Part shown: positions 8,130-16,206 of the stretch, piece by piece
Layout of the letters: the number at the start of each line of letters is the position of its first letter
Numbering within the stretch: the first letter of the stretch is position 1
Source: JACMLD01 sp044227095
GTDB lineage: Bacteria; Bacteroidota; Bacteroidia; Chitinophagales; Chitinophagaceae
Reading direction: 5' to 3'
Assembly: GCA_044227095.1 (NCBI GenBank)
Contig: JBGAFV010000001.1
Span: 4,092,001-4,156,000, forward strand
Length of the DNA stretch: 64,000 nucleotides
Program-made: the position numbers and the translations under genes
The notes under the pieces: model-generated
Seen by the model: only the letters and a program-made list of their open reading frames with translations
Database searches by the model: none
What the model was told of the DNA's origin: nothing

Positions 8130-9461
8130 TTAAGGCGCCACTTTGTTTTTAATAATGCTGCCGTTCTTTACAATAACCAAAATTTTATCGTTGTAATTAG
8201 CAAGCAGGGATAAATCTTTTAGTGGGTCGCCATCAATCAATAGAAGATCGGCATAAGCACCTGCTTTTACTATGCCCAACTTGCCGGGGTAAGGACTTCT
8301 TAAACCAGACATTTGAAGCAATTCTGCATTATCGTGCGTTATCATTTTTAAAATTTCTGCATTGGTAAACCATTTTTGCAATTTGAGGATATAGGCATTT
8401 TGTTCTTCGTTAAGTTTCGGTGCAAAAAGAAAATCAGTGCCCCAGGCCAGTTTCACTTTTGTTCGTTTTGCCATTTGCCATACTTTCGGTTGTGCCTCTA
8501 TGATAGGTTTGCGTTTTTCGGCCCTTTCAGCTGCCATGTCAGGCGAACTTTCTTCCAGGTTTTGAAGACTAAGCCAAATACCTTTCTGAGTCATCAGTTT
8601 CAATGTTGGTTCATCCAGCAGTTGCCCGTGTTCAATACATTTTACGCCTGCAGTTATAGCACGCCGCACTGCCCTAACGGTATAGGCATGCACGGTAACA
8701 TAGGTGCCCCAATCTTCTGCAGCCTCAACAGCTGCCTTCATTTCATCGAGGGTATATTGTGTTACATCAATAGGATCATATGAAGACGATGTGCCACCTC
8801 CCGCCATAAGCTTAATCTGGCTGGCACCGGCACGAAGGTTTTCTCTTGTAGCTGTTAATACTTCATCGCGGCCATCTGCTATGAAAGTAGCACCAAGTTT
8901 TTCTGCTCTCGATGGTTCATTAAAGAAGCGACGAGATTTTTCATCAGGCGTTCTTAGATCTCCATGGCCTGATGTCTGGCTAATCATTGCACCGGATGGC
9001 CATATTCTTGGGCCGGCAATTTTTTCTGCGTCAATAGCTTTCTTCAGTGCAAATACAGGCCCGCCAACGTCTCGCACACTGGTAAACCCACGCAATAACA
9101 TTTGTTCTGCCCCGGCAGAAGTTTTAGCCAGTATTGTTTGTTGCGTTAAATCCGGAGAGGCCATCTCCTGCATTGTCATAGCATTAAAAATCATGTGGAC
9201 GTGAACATCAATTAGTCCGGGCATTAAGGTATTGCCGTTGCCATTTATTTTTTTTACGGCGGCACTTGTTTGTATTTGCTGTGCACTTATTTTATCAATC
9301 TTATTACCTTTAATCAGAACATTAACGCGGCCACTTAGCATGGGCGATACCCCATCAAAAACACGTACATTCTCTATTAACAAATAGGTTGAATCTGGTT
9401 GTTGTGCGTTGAGGGCTATTGCTATCACCAATAAAAGAAAGGCCACTGTGAATTTTCGCAT
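8130..9461 (-). CDS. Secreted metal-dependent amidohydrolase (imidazolonepropionase-like)
   Basis: 443 residues with a signal peptide (residues 1-20, 'LLLVIAIALNAQ'), so a periplasmic or exported enzyme. The amidohydrolase metal site is complete: H87-x-H89 in 'LIDVHVHM'; Lys in 'ASQIKLMAGGGTSS' (about 218), which is often carbamylated; His in 'YVTVHAYT'; His in 'CIEHGQLLDEP'; and Asp in 'LAWGTDFLF'. The C-terminal 'GAYADLLLIDGDPL' closes the small beta-sandwich. Relatives include Xaa-Pro dipeptidase-type and ochratoxinase-like hydrolases acting on amides of small peptides. The exact substrate is not predictable. It is a single gene between two copies of the palindromic repeat. Confidence 0.9.
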   Translation of the reverse strand: MRKFTVAFLLLVIAIALNAQQPDSTYLLIENVRVFDGVSPMLSGRVNVLIKGNKIDKISAQQIQTSAAVKKINGNGNTLMPGLIDVHVHMIFNAMTMQEMASPDLTQQTILAKTSAGAEQMLLRGFTSVRDVGGPVFALKKAIDAEKIAGPRIWPSGAMISQTSGHGDLRTPDEKSRRFFNEPSRAEKLGATFIADGRDEVLTATRENLRAGASQIKLMAGGGTSSSYDPIDVTQYTLDEMKAAVEAAEDWGTYVTVHAYTVRAVRRAITAGVKCIEHGQLLDEPTLKLMTQKGIWLSLQNLEESSPDMAAERAEKRKPIIEAQPKVWQMAKRTKVKLAWGTDFLFAPKLNEEQNAYILKLQKWFTNAEILKMITHDNAELLQMSGLRSPYPGKLGIVKAGAYADLLLIDGDPLKDLSLLANYNDKILVIVKNGSIIKNKVAP

Positions 9462-9571
9462 AAAATTTTCTTTTTAATATTGCTTACTAAATATAACCAA
9501 TTAATGTTGGAGGAAAATGAATAAGCTTTAAAATAAAAATGAAGCCCTGGCGTGGCTTACAATAATATAAT

Positions 9572-9895
9572 ATGCGGTTACTATTTTTACTACTAATTGT
9601 CAGCACAAACGTTTTAGCGCAAAAGGTTAATAAGAAAGACACAATTCGCTGGCCGTGGTTCGTGTCCTCACGAACCAATTTTATAAACAGGAAAATTAGT
9701 TTGTACATTTCGGTTCGTGAGGAAAAGAATCTGCGTGGTAGCCTAATGAAGTCTTTTCGCCTTGGTTCCAGACACAAAAATATTTACATTGAACAGCCGT
9801 TATTTGAAGAAGCGGAAATAGTTTCCAAAAAAAAATTGAATGACACTTACCTACCAGTTACACAAAAACGATTATTTGCAGTTGCATTTGTTTAA
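9572..9895 (+). pseudogene. Signal-peptide gene start running into an interspersed repeat
   Basis: An open frame of 107 residues starts with a good signal peptide ('LLFLLLIVSTNVLAQ', then 'KVNKKDTIRW'). From codon 28 on it is the translation of palindromic repeat copy B ('PWFVSSRTNFINRKISLYISVREE'), followed by low-conviction sequence. The simplest reading is a gene whose body was replaced or interrupted by the repeat, leaving an open frame by chance. It could also be a truly expressed short chimeric protein. It overlaps the start of the YcxB-like gene at 9840. Confidence 0.4.
9652..9738. repeat. Interspersed palindromic repeat, copy B (best conserved core)
   Basis: GGTTCGTG (9657-9664), a TCCT loop and CACGAACC (9669-9676) form a perfect small hairpin. 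TCCTCACGAACC (9665-9676) is also a perfect 12-base inverted match to GGTTCGTGAGGA (9712-9723) across a 35-base AT-rich spacer. The two pairings exclude one another. The same spacer words (CAATT, ATAA, ACAGGAA, TAGTTTGTA) occur in copy A at 8005-8086, and a fragment lies at 10419-10448. Confidence 0.8.
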
Positions 9896-10397
9896 TGCTT
9901 CCAAATCTGCATCATTAAAGAAGCGGTTTAAAAAAGCCTGGATAGTTTGGACTTTGTGCTTTTTGGGTCTTAGCGCTGCTTTTTATCTTGTAGGCAATAA
10001 AGGAGACATTGCCAATTTTCTTACACTGTATTTCCTGGTAATGGCATTTTATATGTTGTTCTTCTGGCCGGCAAAGCAAAAAAAGACTTTGAAAAAAAGT
10101 TACGAGGCTACAATAGATGATGTCTATAAAAACAGGTATGGGCACGATATACAATTACGCCTTAGCGCTGATGGTATTGAAACATCAGATTTTAGCGGCG
10201 AAGCTAAATTGAGAGTTCAAAATATTGAAGCCATAACAGAAGTACAGACACACTTCTTTATAAAACTGCGTACAGGCGAAACTTTAATTATACCCAAAAG
10301 CGGTTTTGCAGATATTACATCAATAAGAGAAGAGTTAAAAAGAATTGCCAGCAGGCTGAATATAAATTATGCAACAGATTTAAGCTGGAGTGAATAA
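9840..10397 (+). CDS. YcxB-like membrane protein
   Basis: 185 residues. The N-terminus is short and soluble ('MTLTYQLHKNDYLQLHLFNASKS'), followed by basic 'LKKRFKKAW', two membrane segments (about 34-51 and 58-76) and a C-terminal beta-rich domain reading 'RLSADGIETSDFSGEAKLRVQNIEAITEVQTHFFIKLRTGETLIIPKSGF'. That order, ending in 'IIPK', is the YcxB-like layout, where the tail is a PH-like fold facing the cytoplasm. The role of the family is unknown. The start is ATG 9840; the preceding sequence belongs to a repeat-derived frame. Confidence 0.8.
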   Translation: MTLTYQLHKNDYLQLHLFNASKSASLKKRFKKAWIVWTLCFLGLSAAFYLVGNKGDIANFLTLYFLVMAFYMLFFWPAKQKKTLKKSYEATIDDVYKNRYGHDIQLRLSADGIETSDFSGEAKLRVQNIEAITEVQTHFFIKLRTGETLIIPKSGFADITSIREELKRIASRLNINYATDLSWSE

Positions 10398-10418
10398 GCT
10401 GCCTTTGTTAGTACCTCC

Positions 10419-10448
10419 GCCTTGGTTCATGTGTTCACTAACCAATTT
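10419..10448. repeat. Interspersed palindromic repeat, copy C (fragment)
   Basis: 'CGCCTTGGTTCATGTGTTCACTAACC' plus AATTT resembles the left arm of copies A and B (CCGTGGTTCGTGTCCTCACGAACCAATT), with several substitutions. It lies 22 bases past the YcxB-like stop, just before the convergent response-regulator gene. The right half of the element is missing. Confidence 0.45.
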
Positions 10449-10476
10449 CTTTTTCGTTGGATAGACTTGTTACAGC

Positions 10477-10836
10477 TTATACAATTTCATGCAATTGCAA
10501 CTGGCGTGAGATCGATTGAATATCAAAAGGCTTTTCCAGTATATCGTCTGCAAGAAATTCTTTGTGATCCTGCAGCAATACAGGACTGCCAGACATTAAG
10601 ATGATTTTTATTCCGGCGTATTTGTGTGTAAGTTTTATTTCTTTGCAAAACTCCCTTCCATCTTCTCCGCCAAGCCTTACATCTATAAACATTGTATGCG
10701 GAAGGTTTGTATCAAGATGATGTAAAGCTTCTTGCTTAGATTTTGCTGTGAAACACTTTCCAGCGTTTCTTTGTACAATAAAAGAAATCACTTCAAGCAA
10801 TTCAATAGAATCGTCTACTACCAAAACAGAATGCAT
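10477..10836 (-). CDS. Single-domain response regulator (CheY-like)
   Basis: 119 residues, one receiver domain and no output domain. The acidic pocket is Asp8-Asp9 with the phosphoacceptor Asp52 ('MFIDVRLGG'). Ser82 in 'ILMSGS' and Lys102 in 'LEKPFD' complete the conserved set, so it should be phosphorylatable. Stand-alone receivers act by binding other proteins or within phosphorelays. No histidine kinase is encoded nearby, so the partner is elsewhere. It is transcribed leftwards towards repeat copy C. Confidence 0.9.
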   Translation of the reverse strand: MHSVLVVDDSIELLEVISFIVQRNAGKCFTAKSKQEALHHLDTNLPHTMFIDVRLGGEDGREFCKEIKLTHKYAGIKIILMSGSPVLLQDHKEFLADDILEKPFDIQSISRQLQLHEIV

Positions 10837-11200
10837 AGTAAAGTTTTAAGTAAATGCAATGCGTACACGGAAAACCCTAGTGCCTATTAACTTATAAAAA
10901 GAGGAAAAAACAGTTTTTGCTATTTAAAATCTAGCATTTTTGAAAATGTCATTTCGACGATTTCAGAAGTTAATATATCTAATATATGATAAAATGTTGA
11001 CATTAATCAAGATTAAAAAAGATTAAAATAATCACGAAACACAAAGGTGTAGTTTATACACTGCATCTACTTTAATGGCATTTGTCTGAACCAGGATTTG
11101 CGTGGATTAAAAGTATTGTTGTGATTTTATCATATTGACTAAAGAGATTACAAAGAAAAAAAACCATTTAAAAATCCTTCTTCTTAAATATTTGTAAGCG
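10837..11200. other. 364-base intergenic region with one interspersed repeat
   Basis: AT-rich, no convincing ORF on either strand. It must hold the promoter of the response-regulator gene (right side, minus strand). The only recognisable structure is the 'CTGAACCAGGATTTG' interspersed repeat at 11081-11128, located between the response regulator and the end of the acyltransferase gene. Confidence 0.6.
11081..11128 (+). repeat. 'CTGAAC(C/T)(A/G)GGATT' interspersed repeat, copy 1
   Basis: Reads TGTCTGAACCAGGATTTG, then CGTGGATTAAAAG, then TTGTGATTTT: a run of GGATT-like words spaced about 10-12 bases apart. Related copies are at 12381-12412 (+), 12525-12563 (-) and 27836-27881 (+). All are in intergenic DNA. 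No coding potential. Confidence 0.6.
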
Positions 11201-12307
11201 TTAAATTTTGCGAGGCGCTATTATTTTGTTTCTCAGTTTCATAAAAGGTTTTTCAACTACAAGGTGCAGTATATATGCTGCTACAATGCAGGTGATCATA
11301 CAAATAAGCAATATCAAAACACTATTTATTTGCACATCTGATAGCAGGCTGCGTGTAATATGAATAATGCCCTTGTGCGTAAGATAAATGCCATAAGAAA
11401 GGTTGGCCAGCAATGTTGTTGTACGTGATTTTATTTTGTAGAGAAAACTCTTTTCGCTTAGGGCTGCAACCAGGATACAGCCAAAGCCGATTGCTACAAT
11501 GGTAAAGCCAAAAACAGAAGCTGCAAGCGTTTGATGATCGCTGCACAAAAAATAAGCACCGGTGAGTATGCACAACCCGGTAACAAAAAGAATGTTTGCG
11601 TAAACAGTTATCTTATTCCATATTGTTGGTAAGAAACAATATACTGCGGCAATGCAAACGCCAGCTAAAAGTCCGTCTAACCTGCAATAAGTTGGATAGT
11701 AAATGTATTTATACCAGGTTACTCCGCCATATTCTTCTTCTGCCTGCGGAAGGTAGAATTTGTTGTAACTGTATAGGCGTATTGCAATGCCAACTACCAA
11801 TACAACCGGCAACAACCACCATGTTTTACCAATTTGTTTTGTATACTGTAGCAATAGCAATATAAGCGGCAGCAGTAAATAAAAATGTTCTTCTACGCAA
11901 AGTGACCATGCATGAGAGAAAGTAGAGTTGCGGTTGAGATCCAATCCAAGATTTTGGGTAAACGTAAGAAACTTCCACAATGGTGGCAGTTGTCCGTACT
12001 CTCTAAAAAACGGAACGCAAAAATAAATGGTTACTGTAACCAGGTATGCAGGAATGATCCTGAAAAACCGTTTTAGAAAAAATTGTTTAAAAGAAATAAG
12101 CCGATCTTTTTTTATCTCTTTAAATAGTTGAGATGAAATTAAAAATCCGCTAAGCACAAAGAAGAGGTCTACACCTGTCCAGCCAAATGTGCCAAAGCTG
12201 GAAAGCCAATGTGGCTCTCCCCTGCTGAGCATTAAATAATGAAAAATAAAAACGTAAAAAATAGCAAAGGCCCTGAGGTGGTCTAGGCCATAAAATTTCT
12301 TTTGCAT
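11201..12307 (-). CDS. Acyltransferase 3 family membrane protein (OafA/YrhL type)
   Basis: 368 residues from ATG 12307; the frame is open to 12346, but 'MQKKFYGLDHLRAFAIFYVFIFHY' is the usual family start. There are about ten hydrophobic segments. The N-terminal 'LDHLRAFAI...FHY' supplies the conserved Arg and His, 'GWTGVDLFFVLSGFLIS' is the family signature in the second membrane region, and 'SHAWSLCVEEHFYLLLPLILLLL' is the conserved S-W-S-L-x-V-E-E-x-F-Y block. These enzymes transfer acetyl or other acyl groups to sugars of surface polysaccharides across the inner membrane. No polysaccharide genes are nearby, so the acceptor is unknown. Confidence 0.9.
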   Translation of the reverse strand: MQKKFYGLDHLRAFAIFYVFIFHYLMLSRGEPHWLSSFGTFGWTGVDLFFVLSGFLISSQLFKEIKKDRLISFKQFFLKRFFRIIPAYLVTVTIYFCVPFFREYGQLPPLWKFLTFTQNLGLDLNRNSTFSHAWSLCVEEHFYLLLPLILLLLQYTKQIGKTWWLLPVVLVVGIAIRLYSYNKFYLPQAEEEYGGVTWYKYIYYPTYCRLDGLLAGVCIAAVYCFLPTIWNKITVYANILFVTGLCILTGAYFLCSDHQTLAASVFGFTIVAIGFGCILVAALSEKSFLYKIKSRTTTLLANLSYGIYLTHKGIIHITRSLLSDVQINSVLILLICMITCIVAAYILHLVVEKPFMKLRNKIIAPRKI

Positions 12308-12380
12308 GGTAAAAGGTAACGCTGTTGCAGGGTTGATGCAATACAAGTAAACTTAGTGAGCGTATTTTGTATTTACAAAA

Positions 12381-12563
12381 TTGTTTGAACTGGGATAGGA
12401 TTAAAAGGATTGGTGCGATGGTAAGAAGCGCATCGGGCTTTAGCCGATGCTAATTATACAACGCTCTTTCAGAGCTGGCTCCAAGCCCGGAAGGGCGATT
12501 ATTATAGCGATGAAGCCCATTGCTAAATCCTATTAATCCTTCAAATCCACCCAAATCCTGGTA
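12381..12563. repeat. Composite palindromic repeat block
   Basis: The outer ends are two opposed copies of the 'GAAC(T)GGGAT / ATCCTGGTAC' repeat (12381-12412 on + and 12525-12563 on -). The inner part holds stem-forming GC-richer words: CATCGG...CCGATG (about 12433-12450) and 'AAGCCCGGAAGGGCG' (about 12483-12497). No ORF is credible. It fills the whole gap between the DUF3347 gene and the acyltransferase, both on the minus strand. Confidence 0.6.
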
Positions 12564-13187
12564 CTATTTAGAAAAATCCAAACTATCGGTTATGTCACCG
12601 CACTCCTTCATTGTAGCTTTGTACTTGGGATGTTTGGTACCGAGATAAGGGTTGTCAATCTTATTGCTGTTGCTAATCCACCACGCTTCTTCATCATCAT
12701 TAAAAGCCATAGGGCAGTGTTGGTGATAAATTTTTTGTTTATCGTATTTAACAGTGCGTACAAGATTATACATGCCTTCAGATATCAATTGAAATTCACG
12801 TTTCTTTTTTATAAGATCGGGTTCGCCAATTAAACCTTTGGCAGAGCCGCTGATAGTACTCGCAAAATCTGAAGCCGTTTGCTTTATCATGCCCGTGCTA
12901 TCGCCCTTAATTTCATTTACTTTAAGGCTATCGGCAAAAACAATCATTTCTTTAGATACGGCATTGGCTTTTGCGGTATCGTAATCACGCAATGCATCTT
13001 TTAAGGAAAAATAACTGTTCAGCAGTTTTTCAAAAGACTCATTAAACACTTCAGAATTTTTGCTTATGGACAATGCCTTTTCCTTTACTTCCGGTGCCGA
13101 TTCTGTTGCTTTCCTGGAAAAAAAGAGTTTGTCTACAATAATAAGAATGATGCCCAGTACAAGACAGCCAATGAAAATTTTCTTCAT
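12564..13187 (-). CDS. DUF3347-domain membrane-anchored protein
   Basis: 207 residues from the 'MKK' ATG at 13187; an in-frame ATG at 13205 adds six residues. One N-terminal membrane segment (about residues 4-22), then a helical region with the pattern of DUF3347 ('SFEKLLNSYFSLKDALRDYDTAKA'). The conserved tail reads 'YHQHCPMAFNDDEEAWWISNSNKIDNPYLG...MKECG': His-Cys-Pro-Met, Trp and a final Cys-Gly. In the Bacteroidota this domain often accompanies copper or heavy-metal efflux proteins, and the H-C-P-M / C-G residues could bind metal. No metal-efflux gene is adjacent here. It is probably periplasmic, anchored in the inner membrane. Confidence 0.8.
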   Translation of the reverse strand: MKKIFIGCLVLGIILIIVDKLFFSRKATESAPEVKEKALSISKNSEVFNESFEKLLNSYFSLKDALRDYDTAKANAVSKEMIVFADSLKVNEIKGDSTGMIKQTASDFASTISGSAKGLIGEPDLIKKKREFQLISEGMYNLVRTVKYDKQKIYHQHCPMAFNDDEEAWWISNSNKIDNPYLGTKHPKYKATMKECGDITDSLDFSK

Positions 13188-13261
13188 TACAATATTAATT
13201 TCCACAAATCTAAGCCATAAAAATTATACCCTTTGTTTCACCTATTTTTGCGGAATTCTTG

Positions 13262-13390
13262 GGAGGATAGAACACAGATTTTTGATGATTGTTATGATAC
13301 CTATGATTTCTTGGTTTATATAGCTTAAAGCCCAAAAAAAATCATAATCATCCTAAAATCTTAAAAATCAGCGTTCCATTGCGTTCCATT
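13262..13390. repeat. Long imperfect palindrome with 10-base tandem duplication
   Basis: The left arm 'GAACACAGATTTTTGATGATTGTTATGAT' (13270 on) is an imperfect reverse complement of the right arm 'ATCATAATCATCC...TTAAAAATCAGCGTTC' (13341-13376), around a central 'TTGGTTTATATAGCTTAAAGCCC'. It is followed by an exact tandem pair GCGTTCCATT GCGTTCCATT at 13371-13390. It lies upstream of the ABC-F gene and could fold into a long hairpin in RNA from either strand. Confidence 0.6.
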
Positions 13391-13429
13391 TGTATTTGTG
13401 CCAAAGGCGCTTATTATTAAATACTTTTT

Positions 13430-15427
13430 ATGCTGGCAGGATTAACGAATGTAACTTTTGAATTTGGGGCAAGGGTAATTGTACAGGACGCTACCTGGCA
13501 CATACAACCGGGCGAACGCATCGGCCTTATTGGTTATAATGGTACGGGCAAATCTACCCTGCTAAAGCTGCTTACCGGCGGGTTTACCCCCAGCGCAGGC
13601 ACGGTAGAAAAAGGAAGGGATACCAGCATTGGCTACCTGCACCAGGATCTGCTGAGTTTTGATACCAACGACTCTATATTAAAAGTGGCAATGGGTGCAT
13701 TTGAACGTGTGCTGGAACTGGAAAAAGAAATAGAACGCCTCGGCCACGAACTGGAAGCAAATTCTGAAGACGAAAAGATATTACACGATTATAGCGACGC
13801 ATTGCATGAAATGGATGTGCTGGATGGTTATAACATTCACCATAAAACTGAAGAAGTTTTGCAGGGACTTGGGTTTTCCAACGCAGATTTGGAAAGGCCT
13901 TACCGCGAGTACAGTGGTGGATGGCGCATGCGTGTGCTGCTTGCAAAAATGATTTTGCAACAGCCAGATCTATTATTACTGGATGAGCCTACTAACCACC
14001 TGGATCTTCCTTCTATCGAATGGCTGGAAAAATACCTGATACACTACCAGGGTTCTGTGGTTATTGTTAGCCACGATAAATATTTTTTGAACCGGATGGT
14101 TACAAAAATTATAGAACTGTACCAGAAAGAACTGCATGTGTACAATGGCAATTACGATTTTTATGAAACAGAAAAAGTATTACGGGTAGAACTGCAGCAA
14201 CGAGCTTTTGAAAACCAGCAGGATTATATTCGTCAGCAGGAACGTTTTATTGAACGCTTTAAAGCCAAAGCCAGCAAAGCAGCCCAGGCACAAAGTATCG
14301 TAAAACGCCTCGACAGGCTGGAGCGTATTGAAGATGTAGAGATTGAAAGACCGAATATAAAAATCAATTTCAGGGTTGATAAAACCCCCGGCCGTGTACT
14401 GGTAGAACTGAAGCATGTAACCAAAAAATTTCCTGCTATTACCATTGTAGAAAATGCTTCTGCAGAAATAAATCGCGGTGATAAAATAGCATTGATAGGT
14501 GCGAACGGAAAAGGAAAATCTACACTGCTGCGTATTATTGCCGGTACAGAACCGCATGAAGGCGAAAGAAAATGGGGCCATAATGTTGACGAGAGCTTTT
14601 ACGCACAGCACCAGCTTGAGGCACTAAATGTAAACAATACCATTCTTGATGAAATGAAGGAATGTGGCAGTCAGCAAACTGAGCAGGAACTTCGCAACCT
14701 GTTGGGTTGTTTTTTATTTGGTGGGGATGATGTAGACAAGAAGATAAAAATATTAAGCGGTGGAGAAAAAGCCCGTGTGGCATTGGCAAAAACCATTACC
14801 AGCAAGGCCAACTTTTTGTTGCTGGATGAGCCTACCAATCACCTGGATATTCATTCTGTAGAATTGTTGATTGATGCGCTTAAGAAATATGAGGGAACGC
14901 TGATACTGGTTAGTCACGACCGTTACTTTGTTTCTAAACTTGCCGATACCATTTGGGAAATTGATGAGAATAAGATAAGAGAGTTTAAAGGCAATTACGA
15001 TGAGTGGGCCGGATGGAAGGAACGCAATATTGCGAGCAATAAAAAGGCAGCAGCAGAAAATAAACCGCAGCCCGAAGCACCAAAACAACAAGCTGTTCCT
15101 GCTACACCACAAAAAAACACACCGGAAATAAAATCGCAGCAAAATGTAGCAACACATTCTACTCCAATAAATAAAGAAGCAAAGAAAGAGTTGCAAAAGC
15201 AACAAAAAATTTTTCAACAGCTGGAGTTGGAGATAAGTGAGCTTACAGAAAAGAAGGCAAAGCTGCAAACATCGCTGGGCTTGCCCGAAACGTATTCAGA
15301 CAAGAATAAGTTTGTACAGGTAGAGACAGAATACAAAGCCGCTACTGTAGCATTGGAGAAACTAAACAAACAATACGAAGAAGTTTTTGAAAAGATAATG
15401 ACGCTGGAAGCTGGTGGTGCATCCTAG
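13430..15427 (+). CDS. ABC-F family ATPase (Uup/YdiF-like)
   Basis: 665 residues, soluble, with two ABC domains and no membrane segments. Walker A motifs are 'GYNGTGKST' (35-43) and 'GANGKGKST' (about 352-360). The signatures are 'YSGGWRMRV' and 'LSGGEKARV', each followed by a Walker B ending in 'LLLLDEPTNHLD'. The interdomain linker after the first ABC domain is Arg/Lys/Gln-rich ('QQDYIRQQERFIERFKAKASKAAQA'), the ribosome-contacting arm of ABC-F proteins. A Gln/Pro/Lys-rich hinge leads to a C-terminal coiled coil (about 575-660), as in Uup. ABC-F proteins act on ribosomes, or for Uup-like members on DNA-related stress. The subtype is not certain. Confidence 0.93.
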   Translation: MLAGLTNVTFEFGARVIVQDATWHIQPGERIGLIGYNGTGKSTLLKLLTGGFTPSAGTVEKGRDTSIGYLHQDLLSFDTNDSILKVAMGAFERVLELEKEIERLGHELEANSEDEKILHDYSDALHEMDVLDGYNIHHKTEEVLQGLGFSNADLERPYREYSGGWRMRVLLAKMILQQPDLLLLDEPTNHLDLPSIEWLEKYLIHYQGSVVIVSHDKYFLNRMVTKIIELYQKELHVYNGNYDFYETEKVLRVELQQRAFENQQDYIRQQERFIERFKAKASKAAQAQSIVKRLDRLERIEDVEIERPNIKINFRVDKTPGRVLVELKHVTKKFPAITIVENASAEINRGDKIALIGANGKGKSTLLRIIAGTEPHEGERKWGHNVDESFYAQHQLEALNVNNTILDEMKECGSQQTEQELRNLLGCFLFGGDDVDKKIKILSGGEKARVALAKTITSKANFLLLDEPTNHLDIHSVELLIDALKKYEGTLILVSHDRYFVSKLADTIWEIDENKIREFKGNYDEWAGWKERNIASNKKAAAENKPQPEAPKQQAVPATPQKNTPEIKSQQNVATHSTPINKEAKKELQKQQKIFQQLELEISELTEKKAKLQTSLGLPETYSDKNKFVQVETEYKAATVALEKLNKQYEEVFEKIMTLEAGGAS

Positions 15428-15581
15428 ACAAAACCATACAGGGTTATAATAACTGGCACAATCTTTTCAGTTGAAAGAAACCTCTGCGCCTGCACCCTGT
15501 TATTTTACTGTTACTATACCTCACGAAGTTGCTTTGCAACTGCGGTAAATGCGTAATTTGAAAAAACATCCTGCCGTACGC

Positions 15582-15613
15582 TTGATTACACGATTACAGA
15601 ATATTTATATTTG
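15582..15613 (+). promoter_or_regulatory. Bacteroidota-type promoter of the BON lipoprotein gene
   Basis: TTG at 15582-15584 and TATATTTG at 15606-15613 fit the -33 (TTTG) / -7 (TAnnTTTG) promoter of this phylum, with a 21-base spacer. Transcription would start near 15620, giving a leader of about 55 bases before ATG 15674. Confidence 0.5.
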
Positions 15614-15673
15614 ATGCAACTTAATCGGGTTTTTATTCAATCTTAGTTTCATTCACTAATCAAAATTAATTTT

Positions 15674-16186
15674 ATGCGTAAATCCTTGCTTAGTTTCGCT
15701 TTGGTGTTATCAACGGTTGCCCTTGTTGTTTTATCCGCCTGCAAGAGCGGCCCCAAAGATGCAGATCTTGAAAAAACAGTTACAGAAAAAATTTCCGCTG
15801 CTGCCTCAGATATTACTGGTGGTGCAGCTACTGTAAAAGATGGTGTGGTTACGTTATCCGGAGAGTTTAAAGATGCAGCATCAAAAGATGCTTTCGACAT
15901 GGCTGTAAAAGCTATCCCTGGTGTAAAATCAGTGGTTAACAACACAACTGTTGCTCCTCCTCCACCAGCACCAGTTGCTGCACCTGTAGTTGTTGCAGCA
16001 GATGATCCACTTACAAAAGCAGTAACTGATGCAATTAAAGACTACCCGGGTGTTAAGGCTGAAGTAAAAGATGGTGTTATTACATTGTCTGGCGAAATTA
16101 AAAAGGCAGACAACAGAAAATTGATGCCCATTTTGCAAGCCTTAAAACCAAAGAGTGTAGATTCTAAAAACTTAACCATCAAATAA
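15674..16186 (+). CDS. Lipoprotein with two BON domains
   Basis: 170 residues. The signal peptide ends in the lipobox 'VLSAC' with lipidated Cys23. Two BON domains (about 30-90 and 111-168) each show the 'VKDGVVTLSGEFKD' / 'VKDGVITLSGEIKK' strand-turn with the central Gly, joined by a Pro/Ala/Val-rich linker ('APPPPAPVAAPVV'). BON domains are found in OsmY, dual-BON lipoproteins such as DolP and secretin-associated proteins; they bind membranes or other envelope parts. This one is probably an outer-membrane stress or envelope-maintenance lipoprotein. It is followed 20 bases later by the BON/SH3-like gene, so they form a two-gene operon ending at the terminator at 16652. Confidence 0.85.
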   Translation: MRKSLLSFALVLSTVALVVLSACKSGPKDADLEKTVTEKISAAASDITGGAATVKDGVVTLSGEFKDAASKDAFDMAVKAIPGVKSVVNNTTVAPPPPAPVAAPVVVAADDPLTKAVTDAIKDYPGVKAEVKDGVITLSGEIKKADNRKLMPILQALKPKSVDSKNLTIK

Positions 16187-16206
16187 AAAATTGGAGGAAC
16201 CAACTT

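Noticed and set aside
9487..9777. 96-residue open frame on the minus strand
   Set aside because: It reads antisense through repeat copy B and the preceding signal-peptide frame, has no recognisable domain, and its openness follows from the AT-rich repeat.
13430..15427. ABC transporter or antibiotic-resistance ABC-F
   Set aside because: No membrane domain or partner; the coiled-coil tail and short linker fit housekeeping Uup/YdiF-like proteins better than resistance types.
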